NCBI RefSeq assembly: GCF_030160235.1
Contig: NZ_BSNY01000026.1
Coordinates: 1 to 64,000, forward strand
Length of the DNA stretch: 64,000 nucleotides
Direction of reading: 5' to 3'
Source: Mesorhizobium huakuii
GTDB lineage: Bacteria > Pseudomonadota > Alphaproteobacteria > Rhizobiales > Rhizobiaceae
The position numbers and the translations under genes were made by a program. The notes beneath the pieces were generated by a model. The model ran no database searches and was not told the origin of the DNA. It worked only from the letters and a program-made list of their open reading frames with translations. Of this stretch, positions 21,156-31,270 are shown piece by piece; position 1 is the first letter of the stretch, and each line of letters starts with the position of its first letter.

Positions 21156-21177
21156 CGCCGATTTGAGGCCTGTCCTG

Positions 21178-23211
21178 TCAGGCCGCGTGCAGGCTGCCGC
21201 CGTCCAGCCACTCGAGATCGGCAGGCGAAAGCGCGATGTCCAGCGCCCGCAGACTGTCTTCCAACTCGCCCAGCGTGCGCGGCCCAATCAGCGGAACCGA
21301 CGGGAACGGCTGGTTGAGCACATAGGCCAGAGCAACGTGGATCGGGTTCTTGCGCAGTCGAGCGGCGAGTTCGATGGCGCGGTCGCGGCGGCCGAAATTG
21401 CGCTCCGAATACCAGACCCGCACCAGTTCCTCGCTGTCGCGCCTGTCGCGCCCCGCGCGCTCGGTGAAGAAGCCGCGGCCCTGGCTCGACCAGGCGAAAT
21501 TCGGCATCTGCCTGGATGTCAGCCAGGCCTTCCAGTCGTCGGTGGACGAAGCCACGCAACCTGCCCAGATCGGCTCCAGCATTTCGGCCAGCGAAAAATT
21601 GTTGGAGAGCGCGCCGGGCTTCTGCTTGCCGGTGCGCTCGGCATAGGCAATCGCCTCATCCATGCGCTGCATCGTCCAGTTCGAGCCGCCGAACGGGCCA
21701 CGGATACGACCGGCCTTCACCTCACGGTCCATGGCATCGACAAATTCGCCGACCGGCACGTCCGGATTGTCGCGGTGCATGAAATAGATGTCGACATGGT
21801 CGGTCTGCAGGCGGTCGAGCGACTGGGCGAGCTGCTTGCCGATCACGTCGGGATAGCAGAGCGGCGAATGCGCTCCCTTGGCGATGATCACCGACTGCTC
21901 GCGCACGCCGCGGTTCCGCAGCCACTGGCCAAGCAGCGTCTCGGTGTAGCCGCCACCATAGACATAGCCGGTGTCGAAGAGGTTGCCGCCGGCCTCGAAG
22001 AAGGCATCGAGCAGGATCGAGCCGGAGGAGAAGGTGCGGAAATCCTCGAAGCCGAGCGCCACCACCGATGCCGGCTTCGCCAGGCCCGGAATGGCGCGCT
22101 TGCCGATCGCCGTGCCGCCGGACCGCAGAGCCCGGCCGGAAATGGTGCTGGTGCGCAGCGGGGCCTTTTCGATCTCGTACTCCAGTCCGACGGCAGCGCG
22201 CCATCTGTCGAGCACCCGCAAGGTGCCGAGACTGTCGGCCCAATCCATGCCCGGCCAGGCGAATTCCTGCCGCCCGGCAAGGATGGCCTCGCCGGCGCCG
22301 TCGACCTCGAAGGAATAGACATGGCGCTTTTCGTCGACGCTGATCGTCTCGCGCGAACCGTCGGCGCCGATCACGTCGATCCGGCCGAGGCCGACATCGC
22401 GATTTCCCCCGGCGAACCAGAAGTCCGGCACTTCGATGCGGCCCTTGGTGCCGAGGATGCGCAGCACATTGTCCTGGTTCAGCGAGATGCTGCAGGAAAC
22501 CTCGGCAACGATGCCGCCGGGAAAATGCAGCAGCGCCGAGGCCCATTCGTCGACACCGGACTGGCCAAGATGGGCGGTGCCAACCACTTTGTCGGGCTCG
22601 GCAAAAGGTTGCCCCGATGCCGCCCCGGCGATCAGCCGCGCCATCGAGACGGTGTAGCCGCCGACGTCCAGTATGCCGCCGCCGGCGGAATCATTGGCAT
22701 AGAGACGGTGCTGCGGCATGAAGCCCGGCATGGCGAAGCCGAAGCTCGACTTGATCATCCTGACCTCGCCGATGACGCCGGACCGGATCAGCTCCACCAA
22801 CTTCAGCGTCTGTGGGTGCAGCCGGTACATGAAGGCTTCGCCGAGAAAGGTGCCGGCCTTGCGCGCGGCGTGCATCATGGCGTCGGCCTCGAAGGCGGTC
22901 AGCGCCAGCGGCTTTTCGCACAGCACATGCTTGCCCGCTTCCGCGGCCCGGATCGCCCATTGCGCGTGGCCGGGATGCGGGATCGCAATGTAGACGGCGT
23001 CGATCTCGGGATCGGCAAGCAGAGCTTCGTAGCCATCGACGATGCGGGCGCCGGGAAAATTTTCGGCGAGGCCCGGCTTGTCGGGATTGCGCGCGCCGAT
23101 GGCGACCAGTTTTCCGGTGCGCGAAGCGGCCACGCCGCCGGCGAAGGCCTGGGCGATGCTGCCCGGGCCGAGAATGCCCCAGCGAATGGGCGTGGTTGCG
23201 GTCATTGTCAT
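21178..23211 (-). CDS. Gfo/Idh/MocA oxidoreductase fused to aldo/keto reductase
   Basis: 677 residues made of two enzymes. Residues 1-~345 are a Gfo/Idh/MocA dehydrogenase (Rossmann WGILGPGSIAQAFAGG, AIPHPGHAQWAI, GKHVLCEKPLALT, GGGILDVGGYTV). Residues ~355-677 are an aldo/keto reductase with the tetrad in FDTGYVYGGG (Asp, Tyr), IIAKGAHS (Lys) and IYFMHRDNP (His). Both halves use NAD(P) and act on sugars, so the fusion could channel a keto-sugar through two redox steps. It is last in the second sugar operon, 30 bases behind the ATPase gene. Confidence 0.9.
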   Translation of the reverse strand: MTMTATTPIRWGILGPGSIAQAFAGGVAASRTGKLVAIGARNPDKPGLAENFPGARIVDGYEALLADPEIDAVYIAIPHPGHAQWAIRAAEAGKHVLCEKPLALTAFEADAMMHAARKAGTFLGEAFMYRLHPQTLKLVELIRSGVIGEVRMIKSSFGFAMPGFMPQHRLYANDSAGGGILDVGGYTVSMARLIAGAASGQPFAEPDKVVGTAHLGQSGVDEWASALLHFPGGIVAEVSCSISLNQDNVLRILGTKGRIEVPDFWFAGGNRDVGLGRIDVIGADGSRETISVDEKRHVYSFEVDGAGEAILAGRQEFAWPGMDWADSLGTLRVLDRWRAAVGLEYEIEKAPLRTSTISGRALRSGGTAIGKRAIPGLAKPASVVALGFEDFRTFSSGSILLDAFFEAGGNLFDTGYVYGGGYTETLLGQWLRNRGVREQSVIIAKGAHSPLCYPDVIGKQLAQSLDRLQTDHVDIYFMHRDNPDVPVGEFVDAMDREVKAGRIRGPFGGSNWTMQRMDEAIAYAERTGKQKPGALSNNFSLAEMLEPIWAGCVASSTDDWKAWLTSRQMPNFAWSSQGRGFFTERAGRDRRDSEELVRVWYSERNFGRRDRAIELAARLRKNPIHVALAYVLNQPFPSVPLIGPRTLGELEDSLRALDIALSPADLEWLDGGSLHAA

Positions 23212-23241
23212 TCTCCTTGAAGGCTGGAAGGGGGCGGCCGG

Positions 23242-24321
<1,080 letters not shown>

Positions 24322-24329
24322 GCTGCCTC

Positions 24330-25166
24330 TTACTTGACTGCGCCGGCGGCGATGCCGGCGATGAAATGGCGCTGCAGGAGCACGAAGACGATCAGCATCG
24401 GCACGGTGAGCATCACGGCGCCCGCCATGATACCGCCCCACGACACTTTGGTGAGACCGATCAGCGTGCCGAGCGCCACCGGCGCCGTCATCGAACCGGG
24501 CTGGCTGTTGATCAAAAGCGGCCAGAGGTAATTGTTCCAGGAGGCGAGGAACAGGATGATGGCGAGTGCGGCCAGCATCGGCCGCGCCAGCGGCAGCGCG
24601 ACGAACAGGAAGATGCGCCACTCCTTCACGCCTTCGACGCGGGCGGCGTCGAACAGATCGTCCGGCATCATCGAGAAGCTCTGGCGCATGAACAGCACGC
24701 CAAGCGAGTTGAACAGCGGCGGCACGATCAGCGCCACCCAGGTGTTGGCAAGCTGGAAGTCGCGCGCCACCATGATGAATTGCGGGATCAGCACGACCGC
24801 ATAGGGCAGCGTGATGGTGCCGAAGATGATGCCGACGACCACGCCCTTGCCGAAGAACTGGTAGCGCGCCAGTGCCCAGCCGGCCATCGACGTCAACAGC
24901 ACTGACAGGAAGGTGTAGGTCACCGCCACCGAGACGGAGATGCCGATGGCGCCGACGAAATTGGTGTCGCGCTGCAGATTGTTGAAATTGTCGACGAAAT
25001 TGCCGTGCGGCAAAAGCTCTATGCCGGGGCTGAAGATGCCGTTGTCGGGCATGGTCGAGAAGACCACCATCATCCACAGCGGGAACAGCCAGATCAGCGC
25101 CAGCGGGGTGAGGAAGAGATGCAACGCGATGCTGCGCCTCAGGCGGGCCGAGGAGAGCGAACTCAT
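24330..25166 (-). CDS. Sugar ABC transporter permease, MalG type
   Basis: 278 residues from ATG 25166, which overlaps the stop of the upstream permease by four bases. Six hydrophobic helices begin at [20 protein letters not shown]. The ATPase-contact EAA loop is [20 protein letters not shown]. Forms the inner-membrane channel with the MalF-type partner. Confidence 0.92.
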   Translation of the reverse strand: MSSLSSARLRRSIALHLFLTPLALIWLFPLWMMVVFSTMPDNGIFSPGIELLPHGNFVDNFNNLQRDTNFVGAIGISVSVAVTYTFLSVLLTSMAGWALARYQFFGKGVVVGIIFGTITLPYAVVLIPQFIMVARDFQLANTWVALIVPPLFNSLGVLFMRQSFSMMPDDLFDAARVEGVKEWRIFLFVALPLARPMLAALAIILFLASWNNYLWPLLINSQPGSMTAPVALGTLIGLTKVSWGGIMAGAVMLTVPMLIVFVLLQRHFIAGIAAGAVK

Positions 25167-26023
25167 TGCTTTTCCCTCGTCAGCCACAGCTGCACCAGTG
25201 TGATCGCGATCGCCAGCGCCGCCATGGTGTAGGCGACGGCCGAGGCATAGCCGAAATTGAGCGACCGGAACCCCTGGCGGTAGAGCAGCAGGCCGAGCGT
25301 CTCGGTGCCGCCGCCCGGCCCACCGCGCTCGGTGATCAGGAAGGGCTCGGTGAACAATTGCATGGTGCCGATGATCGAGAGCACCAGGCAGAACACGATG
25401 ACCGGCTTCAAGAGCGGCAAGGTGATGTGGAAGAACTGCTTGAGCTTGCTGACACGGTCGAGCGTCGCCGCCTCGTAGACATCCTCGGGAATGGATTGCA
25501 TGCCGGCCAGAAGGATGATGGCGTTGTAGCCGGCCCAGCGCCAGGTGACCGCGATCATGATCAGCGCCATGGCCGGCGTGACGTTGGAGAACCAGTCGAT
25601 CTTGGGCAGCCCGATGCTGTTCAGGAGCTTGTTGACGATGCCGAAATCGAGGCTGAACATCAGCCGGAACACCGCCGAATAGGCGACCTCGCCGACCACC
25701 ACCGGGGCGAAGAAGGCGAAGCGATAGAGACCTCTCGCCTTCAGGAGCGGCGAATTCAAAAGCACGGCCATCACCATGGCCAGCGCGATCATCACCGGCA
25801 CCTGGATGACGAGGATGAGCAGCGTGTTCTTCAGCGCGTTGAAAAAGGCCGGATCGCCGATCAGCCGGCCCCAGTTGAAGCCCGGCGCGAAACGCCAGGG
25901 CACGGTGCGCGTCGCCTGGAAGGAGATCATGAACGAAGAGATGATCGGCCACACCCAGAAGACGGAGAAGATCAAGAGATAGGGTGCCAGGAAACGATAG
26001 GCCGTGGCGTTGCGGTTGCGCAT
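25163..26023 (-). CDS. Sugar ABC transporter permease, MalF type
   Basis: 286 residues. Membrane helices begin at [20 protein letters not shown]; the EAA loop is [20 protein letters not shown]. It is the first permease gene behind the binding protein, from which 97 bases separate it, and overlaps the second by ATGA. Confidence 0.92.
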   Translation of the reverse strand: MRNRNATAYRFLAPYLLIFSVFWVWPIISSFMISFQATRTVPWRFAPGFNWGRLIGDPAFFNALKNTLLILVIQVPVMIALAMVMAVLLNSPLLKARGLYRFAFFAPVVVGEVAYSAVFRLMFSLDFGIVNKLLNSIGLPKIDWFSNVTPAMALIMIAVTWRWAGYNAIILLAGMQSIPEDVYEAATLDRVSKLKQFFHITLPLLKPVIVFCLVLSIIGTMQLFTEPFLITERGGPGGGTETLGLLLYRQGFRSLNFGYASAVAYTMAALAIAITLVQLWLTREKQ

Positions 26024-26120
26024 CCTGCTCCTCCTCCTCCTTCATATCCGGTGTTTCAGACAAGCTCGCAGGCGCAGGGTCCGGGCGGCAAGAGCCGTCC
26101 CGGACCCCGTCCCTGGGAGG

Positions 26121-27392
26121 TTATGATTTGACCGGCAATCCGGTCGCCGCCGCGATCTGTTTTGCTGCGTCGTCGAGCGCTGCCTTGGCGTCGGGATAGC
26201 CGCCGGCCAGATATTTGGTCTGCACCGCGCGGACGATGATTTCGGCATCGCTCTGGAACTGCGTGCCGCGGCTGGGGACGACCTTGGGCAATGTGCCCAG
26301 AATATCCTTCCACACCGCCTGGCCACCCCAGTAGGGCAGGCCTTGGCTGACATAGGGGTCATTCAGCGCCGAGACCAGCGAGGGGACAAGGCCGAACTCC
26401 TTCAACATGGTGATCTGGCCTTCATTGGTTCCGAGCGTGTATTTCAGGTACTCGTAGGCCGCTTCCTTGTTCTTCGAAGCCGAGGTGATGGCCAGGGACG
26501 ACCCGCCGAGATTGGCGGCGCGCGGACCGTCTGATGTGAGGCTCGGCATCAGATAGACGCCCCATTTGCCGTTCTCGCCGGCCGATTCGGTGCGGATGGT
26601 GCCTTCATACCAGCCGCCATAGACCTGGGTGGCGACGGTGCCCGCCGTGTTGTTGGTGATCTTGGTGCCCCAGTCGGCGGACGAGACGATGCCGGCGTCC
26701 TTCATCTCCTTGACCTTGGTCAGGGCGTCGACGCATTTGGGTTCGCTGACCGTGATCGACTGGCCATCCTCGGCGAAATAGGCGCAGCCCTGCTCGTTGG
26801 AGATCATGCGGAAGAATTCGGTGTCGCCGTTGAAATCGGCGTTGGTCATGGAGACGCCCGGATTGGCGGCCTGGATCTTCTTGCCGGCGGCGATGAAGTC
26901 GTCCCAGGTCTTGATCGATGCCGGATCCACCCCGGCCTTTTCGTAGAAGTCGCGGCGATAGAAGGCGGCGACCGGGCCGGAATCCCACGGCATGGCATAG
27001 GCCTTGTCGCCCACCTCGAGCTCGGTGCGCTTGAAATCGGGGAATTTCTTCTGGTCTTCCGCCGTATAGCCCAGCGTGTGCAGGTCGACGAAGCAGTCGG
27101 GGAACTGGCTCCAGTAATTCTCGGCCTCGCCATTCTCGATGGTGACGATGTCGGGCAGGCCGACGCCGCCGGCCGCACAGCCGGCGATCGACTTGTCATA
27201 GGTCGGCTGGTTGCCGAGATCCTGAACCGTTACCTTGATGTCGGGATGCAGCTTGTTGAAGCCGGCGACCGTCGCCTTCAGCGACGAAGCGGCGACATTC
27301 CAGCTCCAGATGGTGATTTCGCCGGATTGCGCGAAGGCCGGGGCTGAGCCCAGGACAAGCGCGAGCGCGGCGCAGGACAGTGTGATGCGCAT
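26121..27392 (-). CDS. Sugar ABC transporter substrate-binding protein, CUT1 type
   Basis: 423 residues with an N-terminal signal peptide (MRITLSCAALALVLGSAPAFA, cleavage after AFA) and a cluster D extracellular solute-binding fold (GEITIWSWNVAASSLKATV, AYAMPWDSGPVAAFYRRD, LGGSSLAITSASKNKEAAYE). GGGAGG precedes the start. It heads the second operon. The sugar cannot be deduced from sequence. Confidence 0.93.
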   Translation of the reverse strand: MRITLSCAALALVLGSAPAFAQSGEITIWSWNVAASSLKATVAGFNKLHPDIKVTVQDLGNQPTYDKSIAGCAAGGVGLPDIVTIENGEAENYWSQFPDCFVDLHTLGYTAEDQKKFPDFKRTELEVGDKAYAMPWDSGPVAAFYRRDFYEKAGVDPASIKTWDDFIAAGKKIQAANPGVSMTNADFNGDTEFFRMISNEQGCAYFAEDGQSITVSEPKCVDALTKVKEMKDAGIVSSADWGTKITNNTAGTVATQVYGGWYEGTIRTESAGENGKWGVYLMPSLTSDGPRAANLGGSSLAITSASKNKEAAYEYLKYTLGTNEGQITMLKEFGLVPSLVSALNDPYVSQGLPYWGGQAVWKDILGTLPKVVPSRGTQFQSDAEIIVRAVQTKYLAGGYPDAKAALDDAAKQIAAATGLPVKS

Positions 27393-27496
27393 TGAAATCC
27401 TCCCATTTCATTTGCTCTCTCTGCGAGCGTGGCTACACTATTCGGCGCGGAAGGCTTGTCGCCGACAAAGGGAATACGGAATTGGCGGAAAGTAAG

Positions 27497-28369
27497 ATGC
27501 CGGAACGGCCGTTTTACCAGCCAGGCGCCAGCAGTGTGGAAGGCCTGCCGCTGCTCCTGCAGATGTTTCACACCGCTCCGCTGATGATGCTCAAGCCGCA
27601 CTGGCATGCGCAGGTCGAGGTGAATTTCATCGTCCGCGGCAGCGTGCACTACCGCATGAACGAGCACGAAATCGCGCTTTCGGCCGGCGAGATGTGCTTC
27701 TTCTGGGGCGGCCTGCCGCACCAGATGGACGACCTCAGTGACGACGCCATCTATGCCGGCGCGCATCTGCCGCTGGTGCATTTCTTCCGGCTGCACCTGC
27801 CGGCCGACGTGCGCCACCGGCTGATGACGGGCGCGACGCTGGTGACCAGCGCCACCGACCAATCCGACAACGATAATTTCGCCCGCTGGAACCGCTACGC
27901 CCGCTCGGGCGATCCGGCCAAGGCCGAGCACGCCGTCAACGAATTGTTGCTGCGGCTGGAGCGGGTGCGGTTCGAACCCTACCGGCTGGTGCCCGAGACG
28001 GCGGCCGGGCAGGAAGCCGGCAGTGCCTTCGACCAGCAATCGTCGCGCAATGTCGGGCGCATGTGCGATTTCATCGCCGAGAATTTCCTCTACGACATCG
28101 ATTGCGTGAACATAGCGGCGGCCGCCGACATCCATCCCAAATACGCCATGAGCCTGTTCAAGAAATCGACCGGCATGACGCTCAACGAATATGTCAACCT
28201 GTTGCGGCTGAGCTACGCGCAGGCGCTGTTGATGCATCAGGATGCCAATGTGCTGCGCGTCGCCATGGACTCCGGCTTCGGCTCGCTCAGCGCCTTCAAC
28301 AAATCCTTCCGCAAGCTGGCCGGCATGACCCCTTCCGATTTTCGCAAGGGCGTGGCCGGCGCGAGATAG
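27497..28369 (+). CDS. AraC-family regulator of second sugar operon
   Basis: 290 residues from ATG 27497. The N-terminal cupin domain (PHWHAQVEVNFIVRG; LSAGEMCFFWGGLPHQM) is a likely sugar sensor. The C-terminal AraC domain ends LAGMTPSDFRKG with HTH segments AAADIHPKYAMSLFKK and SGFGSLSAFNKSFRK. It is divergent from the binding-protein gene across a 104-base gap that must hold both promoters; I see no strong repeat there. A TTG start five codons upstream is possible. Confidence 0.88.
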   Translation: MPERPFYQPGASSVEGLPLLLQMFHTAPLMMLKPHWHAQVEVNFIVRGSVHYRMNEHEIALSAGEMCFFWGGLPHQMDDLSDDAIYAGAHLPLVHFFRLHLPADVRHRLMTGATLVTSATDQSDNDNFARWNRYARSGDPAKAEHAVNELLLRLERVRFEPYRLVPETAAGQEAGSAFDQQSSRNVGRMCDFIAENFLYDIDCVNIAAAADIHPKYAMSLFKKSTGMTLNEYVNLLRLSYAQALLMHQDANVLRVAMDSGFGSLSAFNKSFRKLAGMTPSDFRKGVAGAR

Positions 28370-28687
28370 CGCGACAGCCCGTTGCCCCGTGCCTGTCGGC
28401 ATCGCGGCATCTCAACCGTCGGCTAAGGACGTATCCCGGCGGTTGCAGCGCGCCATGGCGGCGCCACGACGGAGGCCAAAGGGCCGAAGGAGGCCAGCCC
28501 GCGCGCCATTGCGGCGATGAAAGCGCCTGAGGAAGCCGGCCTTTCCACAGCCTGTCTTTTCCTGCCGGAAATCGCCACCTAGGCGCTGGACAGGCTAAAT
28601 TCCCGTGCTATAACCCACGCGCTTTCAAGGGGCGCCCCACGGCGCCTTCAAGAAATCCGGTTCACGAGTTTTCGTTTGCCGGAACAG
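28370..28687. other. Intergenic region before tRNA-Phe (318 bases)
   Basis: No gene is supported here. A candidate sigma-70 promoter for tRNA-Phe is TGGACA at 28587-28592 and TATAAC at 28609-28614, 16 bases apart and facing the tRNA, which would give a leader of about 65 bases. The rest is GC-rich with no clear repeat. Confidence 0.5.
28587..28614 (+). promoter_or_regulatory. Candidate tRNA-Phe promoter
   Basis: TGGACA and TATAAC with a 16-base spacer, each close to the sigma-70 consensus, on the strand of the tRNA. No other equally good pair is seen between it and the tRNA. Confidence 0.5.
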
Positions 28688-28763
<76 letters not shown>

Positions 28764-28876
28764 TTTCACTTTCCCATCGCTTCTCACGACGTCTCACCAA
28801 TCAATACAAATCAATGACTTAGCCTGGTTTGGCGGTTTATGGTGACCCACCGCGTACCGTTGCAACGCATCGGTTT

Positions 28877-28903
28877 GTGGGTAACGATTTCGGCGTTACC
28901 CAT
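28877..28903 (+). promoter_or_regulatory. Hairpin and TTACCC repeats just upstream of the integrase start
   Basis: TGGGTAACG (28878-28886) and CGTTACCCA (28894-28902) form a 9-bp stem with a 7-base loop, extendable by one G-U pair. The hexamer TTACCC recurs at 28896, 28903 and 28918, the last touching the ATG. The ribosome site GGAGG (28910-28914) lies between. It could be an arm-type or regulator site, or a translational switch for the integrase. Confidence 0.5.
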
Positions 28904-28923
28904 TACCCGGAGGTCCGTTACCC

Positions 28924-30111
28924 ATGTCTCTCTCTGACTTCGCCTGCAAGAACGCTAGGCCCAAAGACAAGCCGTATCGTCTTGCGGATGGCGACGGGCT
29001 TTATCTCCTCGTCCGCACCAACGGCTCCAGACTCTGGCAACTGCGGTACCGCTACCTGGAGAAGGAAAATATACTCTCCTTTGGAAAATACCCGCTGGTG
29101 TCACTTCTGGACGCGAGAGGAAAGCGCGACGACGCCAAGAGGCTGTTGATCGCCGGCATCAACCCCTCCGCCAAACGCAAAGAGGAGAAGACTGCCGCCA
29201 TCACGGAAGCGCGCTCCACCTTCGCCTTGATCGCCGAGGAGTATGTCACGCGGATGGAGGAACGGGACGCTGCGGCGGCTACCATCACCAAAACCAAATG
29301 GCTCCTGGAAGATCTGGCCGGCCCACTCGCCAAGCGCCCCATTAACGAGATCACTCCGGCCGAAATTTTCCAACTCCTCCAGAAGATCGAAAAGAGTGGT
29401 CGAAGAGAGACAGCGCGGCGTTTACGCGGCGTGATAGGCAGCGTCTTCCGTTTGGCCATTGTCACCTTACGGGCAGAAGCCGACCCAACCCTACACCTCC
29501 GGGGCGCTCTCCAGCCGCCGAAAGTCAACGGTCGTGCCGCTATCACCGATGAAAAGAAGTTCGGCAAGCTCCTGATGACGGTCGGCGAATACGACGGCTG
29601 GCCAACCATCAAAGCCGCCCTCCAGTTTCTTGCCCTCACCTGTGTCCGCCCCGGCGAAGTACGGGGCGCTACGCGCGACGAGTTCGACCGAAAGAAGGCC
29701 GTCTGGCATATTCCGCCCGAGCGCATGAAGATGCGTGCCCCGCACGACGTACCACTGTCCAAACAGGCGCTTTCGGTCTTGGAAGAGGTCTGGCATCTCT
29801 CGGAGGACGGCGGCCTGGTCTTTCCTTCGATCCGCTCCACAAAACGGCCGCTTTCCGAGAACGCCATGAACGCCGCGCTACGACGTATGGGCTACGGAAA
29901 GGACGAAGTGACCGCCCATGGTTTCCGGGTGACCGCCAGCACCATCCTCAACGCCCGCGACTACGATCCAGACGTCATTGAAGCTGTCCTGGCGCATCAG
30001 GACAAGAACGCCATCCGGCGGACCTACAACCGAGCGACCTACTGGGAGCAGCGGATCACGCTAATGCAGGAGTGGGGAGATCTGCTAGACGCGTTAAAGG
30101 CGAACCATTAG
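28924..30111 (+). CDS. intS: P4-type tyrosine integrase, IntS-like
   Basis: 395 residues. The N-terminal DUF4102 arm-binding domain (MSLSDFACKNARPKDKPYRL; GDGLYLLV) is followed by the core and catalytic domains. The catalytic residues are Arg242 (CVRPGEVRG), His332 and Arg335 (HGFR), His358 (LAHQD) and the nucleophile Tyr368 (RRTYNRA), all present, so the enzyme should be active. Position directly behind tRNA-Phe marks the left end of an integrative element. The symbol follows the Mesorhizobium ICEMlSym integrase at the same site. Confidence 0.92.
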   Translation: MSLSDFACKNARPKDKPYRLADGDGLYLLVRTNGSRLWQLRYRYLEKENILSFGKYPLVSLLDARGKRDDAKRLLIAGINPSAKRKEEKTAAITEARSTFALIAEEYVTRMEERDAAAATITKTKWLLEDLAGPLAKRPINEITPAEIFQLLQKIEKSGRRETARRLRGVIGSVFRLAIVTLRAEADPTLHLRGALQPPKVNGRAAITDEKKFGKLLMTVGEYDGWPTIKAALQFLALTCVRPGEVRGATRDEFDRKKAVWHIPPERMKMRAPHDVPLSKQALSVLEEVWHLSEDGGLVFPSIRSTKRPLSENAMNAALRRMGYGKDEVTAHGFRVTASTILNARDYDPDVIEAVLAHQDKNAIRRTYNRATYWEQRITLMQEWGDLLDALKANH

Positions 30112-30188
30112 TCTTACGAACATTTCAAGATCGGATCGCTGTTTTCCGTGTTGGCGTTGATCGCTGCCGATATAGGTACTTGAGCCGT

Positions 30189-30752
30189 TCAACCGTGCGC
30201 CTCCAAGGCCGCGACGAGTTTGGTTGCTTCTTTCCGATGCCGCGCAACATCCGCGCGGGTAGCAGCCCGGTTTAACCGGTAGGCCGGCAGATCGCCAGCA
30301 ATCGCCTTCAGATCGCGCAGAACGGACGCGATGTGCGGCCATGGAAAATCCGTCGGGTCGCCAATGTCCCGGTCGGCGCCAACAATTATTTCCAGTTTTG
30401 CCACGATACCCACGAGAGACTGAGCCGCGACGTTGGGAATCGCATCCTGAAGTCGGAGAGCCTCGGTCATCGCAAACACCTCGGCCTCGCGAACCACCGC
30501 ATATTCCGATCCCTCCTCCGACGCGGCCACCGAAGTTCGACGCGTTTTCTTTTCTCCATCGGTCAATACCGGAATTCCGGGATTGACCATCATTCGCGTC
30601 TCCAACCGCTGCTGCACCCGACACAGGACCAGCGACACGTGCCGAGCGCGGTGCCAGTCGGTCCACAGGCTCAAAGCGGGATCATTTGCATTCTGGATGG
30701 CAGCCGCCCGGGCGATGGGATCAGAGAACGTGTGTGTGGTCTTTGGCAGCAT
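30189..30752 (-). CDS. Hypothetical protein paired with XRE regulator, 187 aa
   Basis: The start at 30752 is chosen for a strong TAGGAGGTG site. The protein is soluble and mostly helical (SLWTDWHRARHVSLVLCRV; VFAMTEALRLQDAIPNVAAQ). No motif I can name is present. It is divergent from the XRE gene across a 99-base gap with an inverted repeat, so it is probably controlled by that regulator. Similar small proteins occur near mobile-element integrases, but no function is assignable. Confidence 0.75.
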   Translation of the reverse strand: MLPKTTHTFSDPIARAAAIQNANDPALSLWTDWHRARHVSLVLCRVQQRLETRMMVNPGIPVLTDGEKKTRRTSVAASEEGSEYAVVREAEVFAMTEALRLQDAIPNVAAQSLVGIVAKLEIIVGADRDIGDPTDFPWPHIASVLRDLKAIAGDLPAYRLNRAATRADVARHRKEATKLVAALEAHG

Positions 30753-30801
30753 CGAACACCTCCTAACCAATTCCGGCACGGTCATTCGACTGGTCCGAAA
30801 A

Positions 30802-30834
30802 TACATACTATAGTTGATAAACTTAAAGTATGTA
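30802..30834. promoter_or_regulatory. Inverted-repeat operator candidate between divergent genes
   Basis: TACATACT (30802-30809) and AGTATGTA (30827-30834) are an exact 8-bp inverted repeat 17 bases apart, with a smaller palindrome ACTATAGT at 30807-30814. The region is AT-rich, unlike its surroundings, and lies between the two divergent starts. Such sites are usual for small XRE repressors. Confidence 0.6.
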
Positions 30835-30851
30835 AACGGCGAATGTGGCGC

Positions 30852-31070
30852 ATGGATATGCGTCAACTGGTCGGAACGAACTTTGCCCGACTTCGGAGGG
30901 AGAAAGGCCTGACGCAGGAGCAGGTGGAAGCCCGGTCGGGCTACAGCCAGCAATACCTAAGCAGTCTGGAACGTGGTCGACGCAATCCTACTGTCATCAC
31001 CCTTTTCGAACTCTCCCAGGCGTTGGGTGTCAGCCACGTCGAATTAGTAAAGCCGGTTGAAGACAGCTAG
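30852..31070 (+). CDS. XRE-family HTH regulator, 72 aa
   Basis: A single Cro/C1-type helix-turn-helix domain fills the protein (NFARLRREKGLTQEQVEARS; YSQQYLSSLERGRRNPT; LFELSQALGVSHVELV). ATG 30852 is used; ATG 30858 would also work. It likely represses itself and the divergent 187-residue gene through the inverted repeat between them. Confidence 0.85.
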   Translation: MDMRQLVGTNFARLRREKGLTQEQVEARSGYSQQYLSSLERGRRNPTVITLFELSQALGVSHVELVKPVEDS

Positions 31071-31270
31071 CGCTGTCTAGCGTGTCGGCTATGAATCGCC
31101 CGCGACTGGCCGCTCCCGAGCGCGCGCCCAAGCAGCGCCATAGCGAACGGCACAGCATGCGTCGCTTCCGGCTCATCTTGGTTGATCGCACTAGAGCTGT
31201 GCGATCCTGAAAACCGGCTTGGTGCACTCATTCCGAACAGCGGCTTCGCGCCTCATGTAGGTCGTTAGAA

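Noticed and set aside
21022-23220. A 732-codon plus-strand open frame
   Set aside because: Antisense to the well-supported fusion oxidoreductase; composition (Arg/Gly/Ala/His-rich, no domain) is that of a GC-rich shadow frame.
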